A stretch of DNA of 64,000 nucleotides from Colwellia psychrerythraea (GCF_000764185.1 NZ_JQEC01000072.1:51451-115450), one strand, 5' to 3'; positions 26,754 through 36,291 are shown, counted from the stretch's first letter. Program-made: numbers and translations. The notes: a model not told the origin generated them from the sequence alone.

Positions 26754-27467
26754 TTAAATAGACCAAGAGACTGTTTCACTTATATTTTTCTGCCATTGTC
26801 CTAATGACTCATTTTTGTCAGCGACAACAATGATATTACTGCGATTAAACTCAAGAGAGCTACCAAAGAGTTTATTATCATTAAAAGTAGGGCTAAAGCT
26901 TAATTGTTTATTTTTAGGTACAATAAACACAGTAACCGGGCTGGTTATACCTTGAAATACTAAGTGCAAACTCTTCATACCATCAAAACGGCAGTAATCA
27001 GCAAAAATTAAGTTGCCTAAGGTTTTACTGAAGTTACCATCAAAGGCGGCCATTTTCTTGTTTAACGAGCTTAATGTGACTTGATTACCCGCGTTGTTAG
27101 CAAAGCTGCCTTGCTCATGATAGACATGGGCGAGGGCATAATCGCCTAAATTAGTATAAGCACTGGAAAACTGCATAAAATTAAGCATTAAGCCACCAAC
27201 AATAGCAACGGATGCTGCAAGGGCTAAATGCACACGCGTTTTACGTTTTTGTACTTGGTGACTCGCTAAGGTTTGACGTAAAATGAGCTTTGCTGATAAC
27301 CCTTCAGGTACAGGTACTTGCAATGCCCTCATGATTTTCTCATCTAATTGACAAATTTCTTGCGCAAATTGTTTTTTACTAGCATCGTTTTGCTGCGCTG
27401 CAATAGTTTCAGCATCTTGGTTATTAGGGTCGGCATATATAGCACGTCTAAATTGCAAATCATCCAT
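26754..27467 (-). CDS. DUF3379 membrane protein, probable anti-sigma factor
   Basis: 237 residues. An N-terminal cytoplasmic part (about 1-78, with the FAQEICQLDEKIMRALQVPVPEGL region) precedes one membrane helix (about 80-102) and a periplasmic domain (about 105-237), the topology of anti-sigma factors. The family (DUF3379) is usually encoded next to an ECF sigma gene, as here: its start overlaps the sigma stop by 8 bp, so translation is probably coupled. The anti-sigma role is inferred from context and topology; no zinc-binding HxxxCxxC is seen. Confidence 0.8.
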   Translation of the reverse strand: MDDLQFRRAIYADPNNQDAETIAAQQNDASKKQFAQEICQLDEKIMRALQVPVPEGLSAKLILRQTLASHQVQKRKTRVHLALAASVAIVGGLMLNFMQFSSAYTNLGDYALAHVYHEQGSFANNAGNQVTLSSLNKKMAAFDGNFSKTLGNLIFADYCRFDGMKSLHLVFQGITSPVTVFIVPKNKQLSFSPTFNDNKLFGSSLEFNRSNIIVVADKNESLGQWQKNISETVSWSI

Positions 27468-27975
27468 TGTACATACCTCGCTTTACGGGCTCTGCTTCTA
27501 AAGCTTCTTTAAGTTGGTTTCTTGCTCTAAATAAACGTGTCATCACTGTATTTTTATTTAGATCTAACATAGTGGCAATATCTTCACCGCTAAAGCCACC
27601 TAATACTTGCAAAATTAATGGCTCAGAATATTCTGGCGGTAATTGGGATATCTTTTCTCTTAGCCAATGATTTTCAAGCTGTTGCTCTGTGGTTACAGAT
27701 TGTGTATCCGTTATAGTGGCCTCTTCATATTCACTCATATCAAAACGTTTTCTCTCAAAACGTCTGGCATTTTCTCGTCTTAATATAGTGATTAACCATG
27801 ACTTAGCTGCTTTTTCATCTTTTAACGAGTCAAGGGCTCGCCAAGCGCGTAAAAAGGTTTCTTGCACTAAGTCTTCAGCTACTTGCTTTTCATGGCAAAG
27901 CCAATAGGCGTAGCGGTATAAATCACCGTGTAGCGCCTTTACTAGCGCCTCATATCTAACTTGTTTTGTCATCAT
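27460..27975 (-). CDS. ECF-type RNA polymerase sigma factor
   Basis: 171 residues, sigma-70 region 2 (about 10-78; DLYRYAYWLCHEKQVAEDLVQETFLRAWRALD) and region 4 (about 108-158; LPPEYSEPLILQVLGGFSGEDIATMLDLNKNTVMTR region, a clear helix-turn-helix). No region 3, so ECF class. Two adjacent Met codons start the frame; either may be used. It forms an overlapping pair with the DUF3379 gene. The target regulon and signal are not visible; Alteromonadales homologs have been linked to oxidative stress, which I cannot confirm here. Confidence 0.9.
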   Translation of the reverse strand: MMTKQVRYEALVKALHGDLYRYAYWLCHEKQVAEDLVQETFLRAWRALDSLKDEKAAKSWLITILRRENARRFERKRFDMSEYEEATITDTQSVTTEQQLENHWLREKISQLPPEYSEPLILQVLGGFSGEDIATMLDLNKNTVMTRLFRARNQLKEALEAEPVKRGMYNG

Positions 27976-28071
27976 ATGGTTATAGACCCTAACATGGTGA
28001 AGTTAATTTCAATGAGCTGTGATTATTTATAAATTTTTTAACTATTACTTATAAATGACATAGAAAGAAGT

Positions 28072-28146
28072 TAATAAGTTACTCGATTCAGCATTACCGA
28101 TAATAACCGGTAATCACTGTTCATTAGCGAATCAAGTAACTTATTA
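28072..28146. repeat. Nested inverted repeat between batD and the ECF sigma gene
   Basis: Outer arms of 18 bp (28072-28089 and 28129-28146) match at 17 positions. Inside, ATTACCG (28093-28099) pairs with CGGTAAT (28108-28114). It lies in the 245-bp gap after the batD stop and before the sigma start and may act as the operon end or as a binding site for a dimeric regulator. Confidence 0.7.
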
Positions 28147-28220
28147 TATTTCAAGCAAAGTATAATCTAGACAAAGTATAGACAGGTTATAGTCAAAGCC
28201 TATTATGCAAGGGCAGAAGC

Positions 28221-30020
28221 CTAGGGGTTGAGTGCTAATAACTCATTAGCGTTCTTGTTAGTGCTTTGCTGTTTTTGCACCGTTTGAATAGCGCTGAGCA
28301 AAACTAAACCTTGCCATGAGGGGGCGCCATTTATAGCGCTCTTGCCATAAAGGTGTTGCTGTAAATCATTTAAGGCAGTAGCAAAACTCTGTTCTTGAAC
28401 ATAAGTTTGAGCTTGGGCAATAGTATTAATTTCAACACCAGGTTTACGACTAGCAAATAGATCTCTAAGCCAAGGCAAGATGAGGTTTAACGCTTGTTCG
28501 GCATTATTTTTCTTACAGGCAGCGAGTAGGGCAATATAATTATTACCAGAATTAGCCGTTTGATTAGAATAGTTTTTACTACCTGTCTGCTTATTTCTCT
28601 TTAGGTAGCTGATGTGAATAAGCCACGCCAAACTTGTTAATAACCATAAACTAAGAAAAAGCCATTGCAGTCTTTTATCTTGAACTAATGTTTGAACGCC
28701 GCTAAGAGGGACTTGCATGGTTAAATGTTTAGACTTGTTTGAATTGTTAGTAATTTCGCTGTACTTATGGTTAATATCACTTGGCACATTAGCTGCTACA
28801 TTATCTTCGCCAGCTTGTACCGAAATGGTCTGCGCGGGTAGGGTAGCCAGTTCTATTTTATTGGTGATGGTATTAAACCAAGTGATACTCATTGCCGGTA
28901 AAACAAAATCTCCCGCAGAACTTGGCACTAAGGCAAAATTTTGAACTTTTTGACTCACTAGGCGCTCATTACTGAGGTTGGCATGTAATTCGGCCTGATC
29001 GGGATAAATCTTCAGACCTCGACTACTTTGCATTTTAAGCTTGGGTAATTGAGCCTTAGAAAGACCCGCTGCGGTTAAGGTTATTGTTCGGGTAATTGGT
29101 TCACCAACGGTGAAGTTATCGTTACCTGCCTGCCATTCTTGATGCAAAGTCAGTATGTCAGTTGGTAACCATTGAGCATCGCTAGGGTAGTTGGCCGGTA
29201 TTGGTAAGACCTTAATTTTAATTTCATCGCCTAAAATGCTAACCGGTTTCGTTTGAGCAAAACTTAGAAAACTTGAGCGCCTTTTTGAAGCTTGTAATAT
29301 ATCACCTGAGAAAAGTGGTGCTTTTAAGGTAAATTCACCACTTTCTTCCGGAGTTATTGCATACGTTTGCTCAATTACTCGGTAACGCTTGCCATTGATA
29401 ATTGCATCAGATTGTTTGTCTTGACCTATTTTTTCAAATGTTGCGCCAGTTAAACTTGGCTCGGTTAAGTTACCACTTTTAAGTTCAACGGCGAAATGTA
29501 GCTTTATCGAGAGGGTCAGTAGTTGTTGCACGTATACTTCATCATTGGATAACTCACTGGTGATAAAAATATCCGCCTGGATGTTACTATCAGCGCCATT
29601 AGCCGCGACTATTGTCAGCTCAACCGGCTCACTTTGGTGGTTTTCAATGCTAAGGGCAGGAATAACAAATTCACCCGCACTACGGGCAACTAAGATGATT
29701 TGCCATTTAGTCATTCGACTGGTTTTAAAGTTAACCATACTGGTTTGTGAGCTAACAGATGTTTGACCAACAATAAAATGTTCAAGTAACGGGGCGGTAT
29801 CTAAAGCATTACGATTAACGTCGTCATCCGCTATAACAGTTAATAAAATCGACTCGTTAATCATTGCTGGATTTTTATCAATGGTGGCAGTAACTTTTGA
29901 TAAAGCGTAGACATTATTGCTTAACAATAATGTCGCCATTACTAGTAAAGTGAGCATAATGCTCTGTAGGCCATTAAACGGCTGCTTGGTCGTTAAATGC
30001 TTTGAAAAATTTGTTACCAC
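28221..30020 (-). CDS. batD: BatD-like protein
   Basis: 599 residues with a GTG start overlapping the BatB/C stop by 7 bp. A signal peptide (about residues 20-40, LLLSNNVYA) is followed by several Ig-like beta domains (about 45-430), one membrane helix (about 455-475, LFLSLWLLTSLAWLI) and a cytoplasmic tail, the BatD layout. Last gene of the MoxR/Bat operon. Bat proteins were first described for aerotolerance in Bacteroides; the exact role is unproven, with envelope stress and chaperone-like functions proposed. Confidence 0.88.
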   Translation of the reverse strand: MVTNFSKHLTTKQPFNGLQSIMLTLLVMATLLLSNNVYALSKVTATIDKNPAMINESILLTVIADDDVNRNALDTAPLLEHFIVGQTSVSSQTSMVNFKTSRMTKWQIILVARSAGEFVIPALSIENHQSEPVELTIVAANGADSNIQADIFITSELSNDEVYVQQLLTLSIKLHFAVELKSGNLTEPSLTGATFEKIGQDKQSDAIINGKRYRVIEQTYAITPEESGEFTLKAPLFSGDILQASKRRSSFLSFAQTKPVSILGDEIKIKVLPIPANYPSDAQWLPTDILTLHQEWQAGNDNFTVGEPITRTITLTAAGLSKAQLPKLKMQSSRGLKIYPDQAELHANLSNERLVSQKVQNFALVPSSAGDFVLPAMSITWFNTITNKIELATLPAQTISVQAGEDNVAANVPSDINHKYSEITNNSNKSKHLTMQVPLSGVQTLVQDKRLQWLFLSLWLLTSLAWLIHISYLKRNKQTGSKNYSNQTANSGNNYIALLAACKKNNAEQALNLILPWLRDLFASRKPGVEINTIAQAQTYVQEQSFATALNDLQQHLYGKSAINGAPSWQGLVLLSAIQTVQKQQSTNKNANELLALNP

Positions 30021-32131
30021 TTTTTAGTTACTCCTTGGGGCGCACTTTCATGTCGGCGTTTTTGGTATTCGAGGCGCATTTTATTTCTTAATAATAAATA
30101 AGGATCGTCTGTTACCTTATTTAATAGTTGTTGGTGTTTCTGCTCAGTCTCTTGTTTTTTGCTATCACTGACTTGTTGCGCTAATGATTTTTCATCGCCG
30201 GGCTTTTGTTGTTCATTTTTTTCAGCTTTGGCTTGTTTAGCTTTTTCTTTTTGTTCTTTTTGCTGCTGTTTTTTGGCATCTTGAGATTGTTTATCTTGTT
30301 GGTCGTCTTGCTGTTCGTTTTGCTTGTTTTCTTGATTCGGCTCTTGTTCGCTTTCTTGTTTATCTGATGGTTGCTGCTCACCTTGAGACTGATCTTTAGA
30401 TTGTTGCTTACCGTCTTGCTTTTGCTGATTTTCTTGTTGCTCATTGTTCTCTTGTTGCTCACTATCAGATTGCTCTTCTGAGTCCTGGTTTTCTTGAGAT
30501 TGCTGCTCTTGTTGTTTTTTAAGCTCTTCAAGTTTTGCTAAATTATCTTTGGCATCACTTAACTTTGGATCCTTTTTAAGCGCCTCTTTATAAGCTTCAA
30601 TGGCTTCATCAATTTTTTTCAGCTGTGCTAATGAATTGCCCTGGTTATAAAGTGCTTGAGCACTATCACTCTGTTTAAAGGCTTGTAATGCTTGTTCATA
30701 ATCACCAGCCTTATAATGAGCACTTCCTTGCCATTGACTATCGTTAAATTGCTCAGCAGCTTGTTGATAGTCTTCTTGTTGATAATGTTGCTGGGCCTGT
30801 TGATCAGACGTTTTCCATAAATTTCGCCAAAGTTGATTCGCGCCACTGGTTGTAACACTCTTGTCGGTATTGGCATTAGTCGTAGTTACTGAACTTGAAG
30901 CTGTTGGAGCTTGTTCCACCCTAGACTCAGCAGCATAACTGTTAGGGCTTAGGCTTGTTAAGCTAAACATTAAGGTCAGCGGCATAAGCCATGTTATTGC
31001 TAATATGCTGCTGCCTCGACGAAAATAACTTAATAACAGTGGCAATATTATGATGAGCAACCAGGGACCTTGTTCTTGGTATTGGTCACCTTGCATCACT
31101 TGTTTACTTTGCTGTTCATCTTTTGAAGCTGATATGTCGTTGTTGATTTTCTCATCAAGGCTAGTGTTTAGGTGAGCTGTCAACGCTTTAATGTCAGTAT
31201 CATCATTAGTCATCGTATGATAAACCCCGCGACTACGCTTAGCTATGGCTCCAAGCCTAGCTTCAGGTAATTTAGGAATAACGATAGCACCTCTGTTATC
31301 TTTAAGTAATTTTCCGCTAGTTAACTTTATCGGCGCGCCATTTTTACTGCCGACACCTAAGATATTTACCTTATGCTCATTATTATTTGCCCATGCATAA
31401 ACATCTGACATCTCTTCATTATCAATATCATCAGCAAACCAATATATATCACCACTAATATGGCCGGCATTTTTGAGCGTTTGGTCGGCTATTGTTAATG
31501 CTGCCAATGCATTTGCGCCATGTACAGGCATAATATCGGGAGATAATGAGGGTAATAATAATTCTATATTTTTAACATCTTGTGTTAATGGGCTAATAAT
31601 AAAAGCATCACCAGCGTAGGCAATTAAACCAACATCCCCTTCATTGATTATTTTCAGTAAATCGATGGCTTTATAACGGGCGCGAGTTAATCGATTGGGT
31701 TTCAAATCGGTAGCGTACATGGAGTAAGACATATCCATGATAAGCACAGCGCCGCGCTCTAATTGATAAACTGGTTGAGGCAGTTTTTGCCAAGCAGGAC
31801 CCGCGAGGGCGAAGATAATACAACTGCCAATAATCACAGGTTTCAACCAATATCGTGGTTGATATGAGGTGGTTGATGCTGCTTGGTTGTGCGAATTTTC
31901 CAATAAAGCGTTAGCCAAATGAGTAGGTAAAAAATGTTGCCAAGGTGACTGATAATAGCGGATCTTTTTCAAGATATATAACACAATAAATAACGCGACA
32001 AATGCGATTAACCACTCTGGGCGAATGAAATGAAAGTTATTGACTATACCTTCGAAGCTAAGACTTTCAAAAGTGGCGGTACTAGTCGATTGCGTTAGCT
32101 CAGTGGTTAAACTGCTTGCTTGAGCTGACAT
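30014..32131 (-). CDS. BatB/BatC fusion: VWA domain plus TPR and Gln/Glu/Lys-rich tail
   Basis: 705 residues from the ATG at 32131, chosen because GGCGG lies eight bases upstream and it begins one base past the batA stop; an ATG 13 codons earlier lies inside batA without a ribosome site. Order: membrane helix (about 40-55), second helix (about 95-112), VWA domain with the MIDAS motif DMSYS (about 134), another helix region (about 365-410), TPR repeats (about 475-545), then roughly 130 residues almost only of Q, E, K, D, S and N. BatB and BatC are separate genes in Bacteroides; here they are one. Confidence 0.88.
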   Translation of the reverse strand: MSAQASSLTTELTQSTSTATFESLSFEGIVNNFHFIRPEWLIAFVALFIVLYILKKIRYYQSPWQHFLPTHLANALLENSHNQAASTTSYQPRYWLKPVIIGSCIIFALAGPAWQKLPQPVYQLERGAVLIMDMSYSMYATDLKPNRLTRARYKAIDLLKIINEGDVGLIAYAGDAFIISPLTQDVKNIELLLPSLSPDIMPVHGANALAALTIADQTLKNAGHISGDIYWFADDIDNEEMSDVYAWANNNEHKVNILGVGSKNGAPIKLTSGKLLKDNRGAIVIPKLPEARLGAIAKRSRGVYHTMTNDDTDIKALTAHLNTSLDEKINNDISASKDEQQSKQVMQGDQYQEQGPWLLIIILPLLLSYFRRGSSILAITWLMPLTLMFSLTSLSPNSYAAESRVEQAPTASSSVTTTNANTDKSVTTSGANQLWRNLWKTSDQQAQQHYQQEDYQQAAEQFNDSQWQGSAHYKAGDYEQALQAFKQSDSAQALYNQGNSLAQLKKIDEAIEAYKEALKKDPKLSDAKDNLAKLEELKKQQEQQSQENQDSEEQSDSEQQENNEQQENQQKQDGKQQSKDQSQGEQQPSDKQESEQEPNQENKQNEQQDDQQDKQSQDAKKQQQKEQKEKAKQAKAEKNEQQKPGDEKSLAQQVSDSKKQETEQKHQQLLNKVTDDPYLLLRNKMRLEYQKRRHESAPQGVTKKW

Positions 32132-32132
32132 A

Positions 32133-33176
32133 TTATTTACCGCCCATAATGTAAGAGTTAGCGTGTTCATCAGTTTTACTTACAGTGCTAGTTGGTAATA
32201 AAAAGGATAAATGCAAGCTGAGTAAATAAACAAAACCAAGTAGTGCAGAAAATGCCAGAGGCCAATAATATAAAGCACTTAGTGGGCGCATTTGTTGTTG
32301 CTCTTGTTCTATCGGCTCAAGTTTATCTAACAAACTATAGATTTCATTCATACTTTTACTGTCACGAGCACGGAAATATTGGCCGCCTGTTTTTTCTGCG
32401 ATATTAGCTAAGCTTTTTTCATCTAAATCACTTGAAGGGTTAATGCGTTGTGTACCCCAAAGCGATTGTTGCAACATGACATCAGCGCCAATACCGACGG
32501 TGTAAATAGTGATATCCTTAGCAATTGCTAGCTCTAATGCTTGCTCTGGGGCAATTTTACCTGCGGTATTTTGACCGTCAGTTAACAATAATAAAACTTT
32601 GTTAGACTCTTTTTTAGCATCAAAACGCTTAACTGCCAGCGCGATGGCATCGCCGATGGCTGTTTTTCTACCAACAAGATTAAGCTCACTTTCATCTAAC
32701 ATTTGTTTAACTGTTTTTTTATCAAAGGTCATTGGCGTTTGCATGTAAGCATCGTCAGCAAATAATATTAAACCAAGGTGATCACTAACGCGGCGTTCGA
32801 TAAAATCACCAAGCACGACTTTAAGCATCTGTAAGCGGTTAACATTACGGCCATTAAGGTTCATGTCTTCTATTTCCATACTGCCTGATAAATCAACGGC
32901 AATCATCATTTCACGACCCTCACTGGGTATATCTATTGCTTCACCAAGCCATTGCGGCCTGCTGATCGCTATAATCAGTAATAACCAACAGACTGATAAA
33001 ATAATGAGCGGCGCTTTGCGTTTTTGTTGATCGCTTTGCGAATTATGAGCAACATTGATTAGTGTGGGCATAATTAGCGCACTTTGCTGGTTGGCACTTT
33101 TTTTTGCCGGTAAAAAATAGATAACGAACGGTAACGGCAGCAGGGCGAATAACCAAGGCCAAGCAAAACTTATCAT
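32133..33176 (-). CDS. batA: BatA-like VWA-domain membrane protein
   Basis: 347 residues. Two N-terminal hydrophobic helices (about 5-22, 58-75), a VWA domain (about 88-285) with intact MIDAS residues VDLSGSM (about 96) and LLLTDGQN (about 195), then a C-terminal helix (about 305-328). MIDAS domains bind metal for protein-protein contacts. Its ATG overlaps the DUF4381 stop by 4 bp. It forms, with the BatB/C protein, the pair of VWA proteins expected for a MoxR-type system at the inner membrane. Confidence 0.9.
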   Translation of the reverse strand: MISFAWPWLFALLPLPFVIYFLPAKKSANQQSALIMPTLINVAHNSQSDQQKRKAPLIILSVCWLLLIIAISRPQWLGEAIDIPSEGREMMIAVDLSGSMEIEDMNLNGRNVNRLQMLKVVLGDFIERRVSDHLGLILFADDAYMQTPMTFDKKTVKQMLDESELNLVGRKTAIGDAIALAVKRFDAKKESNKVLLLLTDGQNTAGKIAPEQALELAIAKDITIYTVGIGADVMLQQSLWGTQRINPSSDLDEKSLANIAEKTGGQYFRARDSKSMNEIYSLLDKLEPIEQEQQQMRPLSALYYWPLAFSALLGFVYLLSLHLSFLLPTSTVSKTDEHANSYIMGGK

Positions 33177-33787
33177 GCGCTTAACTCCTGTTCTTTCTCT
33201 ACAGGTCGAGGTACAGGTATAGCTTTGTTAACGGGTAAGGGTTTATCTACAGGTAAAGCAATTTTAATGGCTAAAGGCTGCCTTATCGGCAGTGCATTAG
33301 TTAACCATAACTTAGTGGCTTGCTGGCAATCACTATCACTAGAAGAATTTAAACCTTGCTCAGCTTGATATTGCCTCACAAAAGCTGGCGTGATTAACTT
33401 GCTAAAATATTCTTGGTGGTTTACCGGTAATTGCTTCATTAAAAAATCTTTAAAATCCGTACCATATAATTTTGCTAATTGTTGTCTACTAAAGTATTGC
33501 ATCGCCGTGCATTTCAATAAAGAGATACACTCTTTTTCGCTGAGATTTTGATTATTGGCAAGCATTGCCAGAGCTCTATTTTTATTGGCGTTTAAACTTC
33601 TCTGTTGTTTAAATTTTTTATAAAACCAAACTACGCTAAGAAGAATAATTGCGAGTAATAACCACCAACCCGGCGCGATTGGGAAGTTGCTCACTTGCTC
33701 TGGAACATGGATGTCGTGCAATTGTAATGGTGCTGTTTGATTAGGTAAAGGTTGACCCAGTGCAGCGGGAGAGTTAGCTATAGCCAT
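33173..33787 (-). CDS. DUF4381 membrane protein
   Basis: 204 residues with one membrane helix (about 40-58, WWLLLAIILLSVVWFYKKF) and a cytoplasmic helical domain (about 60-165). The N-terminal proline-rich piece reads IHVPEQVSNFPIAPGWW, typical of DUF4381 in MoxR operons. The C-terminal 35 residues repeat a PxxKPLPVNKAIP-like pattern, a low-complexity Pro/Val/Lys tail. It sits between DUF58 and BatA with start/stop overlaps on both sides. No activity known. Confidence 0.85.
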   Translation of the reverse strand: MAIANSPAALGQPLPNQTAPLQLHDIHVPEQVSNFPIAPGWWLLLAIILLSVVWFYKKFKQQRSLNANKNRALAMLANNQNLSEKECISLLKCTAMQYFSRQQLAKLYGTDFKDFLMKQLPVNHQEYFSKLITPAFVRQYQAEQGLNSSSDSDCQQATKLWLTNALPIRQPLAIKIALPVDKPLPVNKAIPVPRPVEKEQELSA

Positions 33788-34848
33788 TATAACGAAGCTC
33801 CATATTTTAATTGCTGCTCAAGGGATTGTCCCGCGCTAAATTGTATTACTCGGGCACCTGTTAACTGCAACAATGACTGTATTTTTTCACCATATTGCAA
33901 GGCTTGTTGTTGGTATTGCGCTGCAGTGCTGGTATCACCTAAAGTTAATTGTTGACGATTAATACCATCCGTTAAAGTGACCGTGAGTTTTAGATTACTT
34001 TCAGGCAGCGCTTGCTCAAGGGGATCACTAATCAAACACACCACTAATTCACAATGCTGGCTCACTTGGCTTAGGTGTCTTAAAGTGGATTGGCAATGTT
34101 GCTCGTTTCTAAATACATGGCCATCGGTGATCAAGTAAACCAGAGAGCCGGGTTTAGCTAAGTGTCTTAAGCGAGCGCAATGCTGTTCAAAATATTGTTG
34201 TGGCGTTGTTTCTGCTACTCTTAGAGCATCATCTGCTGCTGATGCAGGTCGATTCTGTTCAACAGATGTTTGTTTTTTTTGATTATTTAAGGTGGTTAAT
34301 GCATGCAAGTAATGTAATACACCGGCTTTACGGCTGCGCGGTTTTAATTCAATGTGTTGCTCATCGCAAAAGACTAAACCGCCTAAACGGTCACCACGAC
34401 TTTTTGCGTGCCAAGAAACCAGTGCCGCTAAATGAGCAGCTTGTACTGATTTAAATAGCAACTTGCTACCAAAATGCATATTTTGACTAAGATCTGTGGC
34501 TACCAGCACCGGCCTTTCAATTTCTTCACGAAAAAGTTTAGTGTGCGTTTTACCGGTACGAGCAGTGACACGCCAATCAATAGCGCGGACATCGTCACCG
34601 GTTTGGTAATGACGAACTTCGTCAAACTCCATGCCGCGACCTTTACTGCGGGATAAATAATTCCCCGATTGTTTACCTTGAATATTTCTTTTGCCCACTA
34701 AGTCAATCAAACGACTTTTACTTTGATACTGCAATAGCTCCTGCATAGATAAATCTATACCATTGCTATTCAAACTTGCCAGCAAGGATTGATAATAACC
34801 CTCATCAGCACTACTTGCAGATGACTGTTTTTGACGATTGAACCACAT
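33787..34848 (-). CDS. DUF58 domain protein of the MoxR operon
   Basis: 353 residues, soluble. The DUF58 core (about 80-165) has GRGMEFDEVRHYQTGDDVRAI followed by DWRVTARTGKTHTKLFREE and a VWA-like DLSQNM stretch. DUF58 proteins are the usual partner encoded directly after moxR. Its stop shares one base with the DUF4381 start. The stretch at about 210-225 (SVEQNRPASAADDALRVAE) looks like a disordered insertion. Molecular role not defined for the family. Confidence 0.88.
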   Translation of the reverse strand: MWFNRQKQSSASSADEGYYQSLLASLNSNGIDLSMQELLQYQSKSRLIDLVGKRNIQGKQSGNYLSRSKGRGMEFDEVRHYQTGDDVRAIDWRVTARTGKTHTKLFREEIERPVLVATDLSQNMHFGSKLLFKSVQAAHLAALVSWHAKSRGDRLGGLVFCDEQHIELKPRSRKAGVLHYLHALTTLNNQKKQTSVEQNRPASAADDALRVAETTPQQYFEQHCARLRHLAKPGSLVYLITDGHVFRNEQHCQSTLRHLSQVSQHCELVVCLISDPLEQALPESNLKLTVTLTDGINRQQLTLGDTSTAAQYQQQALQYGEKIQSLLQLTGARVIQFSAGQSLEQQLKYGASL

Positions 34849-34935
34849 AAGGTCACTCTACTTGATACTTTTATTTAGCAGCTAATTAGTTAACAACTAA
34901 CATGAACTACGCTAATTTTTATTATTTTAAACTGG

Positions 34936-35940
34936 TTAGGCAACAGCGACTAAAGCTAAAATGTGGTCAAGGACTTGGTTCGAGGTAATACCTTCTGCTT
35001 CAGCTTGATAACTGAGTAAAATTCTATGTCTTAGGGCATTATGAAACACTGCTTGAATATCTTCAGGGCTAACAAAGTCACGGTTATGTAACCAAGCACG
35101 GGCGCGAGCACAACGGTCAAGGGCGATAGTGGCACGAGGGCTAGCACCAAAGGCAAGCCAAGTACTTAACTTATCATCGTATTTTTTTGGTTGGCGGGTG
35201 GCGATAATTAAATCGACTATATAGTTCTCTAAAGCCGGAGCCATATGTATATTCAATACTTGTTCGCGCGCTGAAAATATTTCACTTTGACTTAAGGTTC
35301 GTAATTTATTTTCTTTATCCGCCTTTTCATCAACATTTGAGGAGCCAGCGCCGTGATTAGCATTTGATTTTAATGCCTCACCACGGTTGAGTTTTAGTAT
35401 GGCTAACTCACTTTCCGCATCAGGATAGCCTATTTCAATGTGCATTAAAAACCTGTCTAATTGCGCTTCAGGTAAAGGATAGGTACCTTCTTGTTCAATT
35501 GGATTTTGTGTGGCCATCACTAAAAACAATTCAGGTAAGTCATAAGTTTTACGGCCAACAGTTATTTGTCCCTCGGCCATGGCTTCTAATAATGCCGATT
35601 GAACTTTAGCGGGTGCTCGGTTAATTTCATCGGCAAGAACTAAGTTTTGAAACAAAGGACCCGGCTGAAAAACAAAGGTGCCATCTTCGGGGCGATATAT
35701 GTCAGTACCCGTTAAATCTGCTGGTAATAAATCAGGGGTAAACTGAATTCGATGAAAGTCAGCTTCTAGGCCTTGGGCTAGAGCATTAACCGCACGGGTT
35801 TTTGCTAAACCTGGTGGTCCTTCAACAATTAAGTGGCCATTAGCGAGTAGGGCAATAAGCAAATTTTCAACTAACGCTTCTTGACCAATGATTTGTGAAG
35901 ATAAATGTTGTTTTAACGTAGAAAAATGTTCAATTGCCAT
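34936..35940 (-). CDS. MoxR-family AAA+ ATPase
   Basis: 334 residues. Walker A GPPGLAKT (about residue 40), Walker B VLADEINRAP (about 103), sensor 1 MATQNPIEQEGTYPLPEAQLDRF region (about 143) and an AAA lid domain are visible. An extra polar segment (about 195-215, GAGSSNVDEKADKENK) interrupts the usual sequence. MoxR ATPases act as chaperones that activate VWA-domain clients; here BatA and BatB/C are the likely clients. First gene of the six-gene unit, 87 bp ahead of DUF58, with its promoter in the 350-bp region shared with fadI. Confidence 0.93.
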   Translation of the reverse strand: MAIEHFSTLKQHLSSQIIGQEALVENLLIALLANGHLIVEGPPGLAKTRAVNALAQGLEADFHRIQFTPDLLPADLTGTDIYRPEDGTFVFQPGPLFQNLVLADEINRAPAKVQSALLEAMAEGQITVGRKTYDLPELFLVMATQNPIEQEGTYPLPEAQLDRFLMHIEIGYPDAESELAILKLNRGEALKSNANHGAGSSNVDEKADKENKLRTLSQSEIFSAREQVLNIHMAPALENYIVDLIIATRQPKKYDDKLSTWLAFGASPRATIALDRCARARAWLHNRDFVSPEDIQAVFHNALRHRILLSYQAEAEGITSNQVLDHILALVAVA

Positions 35941-36291
35941 GCGAATAGGTTCTTTTAATAATGCTGATTGTAGGTGTCACTTAGTAATAACTTGGTATTG
36001 CTTCATATTAAAGCACTTTTTATTTCTTGCCGTTATACTAAGAAAAAATTGTTATGCTAGTTTATATAAGGTTTTTGCGAAAGAAAACAAGTGATAAGTA
36101 ACAAAATTTTAATGATTATTGTTATTGGTCATGTGTGAAGAATTGTTATTTGTGTTTTTTGATTTCAGGTAATGATTGAATTTTTTCTCTAGTTAGTTAA
36201 AATCAAGTAAGTTTCATGAGGTCGGACCTCTTGAGTTTTTCATAATGATTTAATAATAAATAACATTACAACTGAGCGTGTGGAGTAATAA
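35941..36291. other. moxR-fadI divergent promoter region
   Basis: 351 bp without a gene. It is AT-rich and must hold the moxR promoter on the minus strand and the fadI promoter on the plus strand. The only clear regulatory signal is the GC-rich palindrome at 36216-36232 (separate entry). Confidence 0.6.
36216..36232. promoter_or_regulatory. FadR-like operator upstream of fadIJ
   Basis: ATGAGGTCGGACCTCTT contains the perfect palindrome GAGGTC-G-GACCTC, whose core GGTCGGACC matches the centre of E. coli FadR sites (TGGTNNGACCA type). It lies 60 bp before the fadI ATG. FadR binds such sites and is released by long-chain acyl-CoA, so repression of fadIJ is the likely effect. Confidence 0.65.

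Noticed and set aside
30200..30520. CRISPR-like or tandem DNA repeat
   Set aside because: The regularity comes from codons for Gln/Glu/Lys; no spacer pattern and no cas genes.
30181..30531. Lys/Asn/Ser-rich 116-codon ORF inside the BatB/C gene
   Set aside because: Shadow frame of the Q/E/K repeat tail; low complexity explains the open frame.
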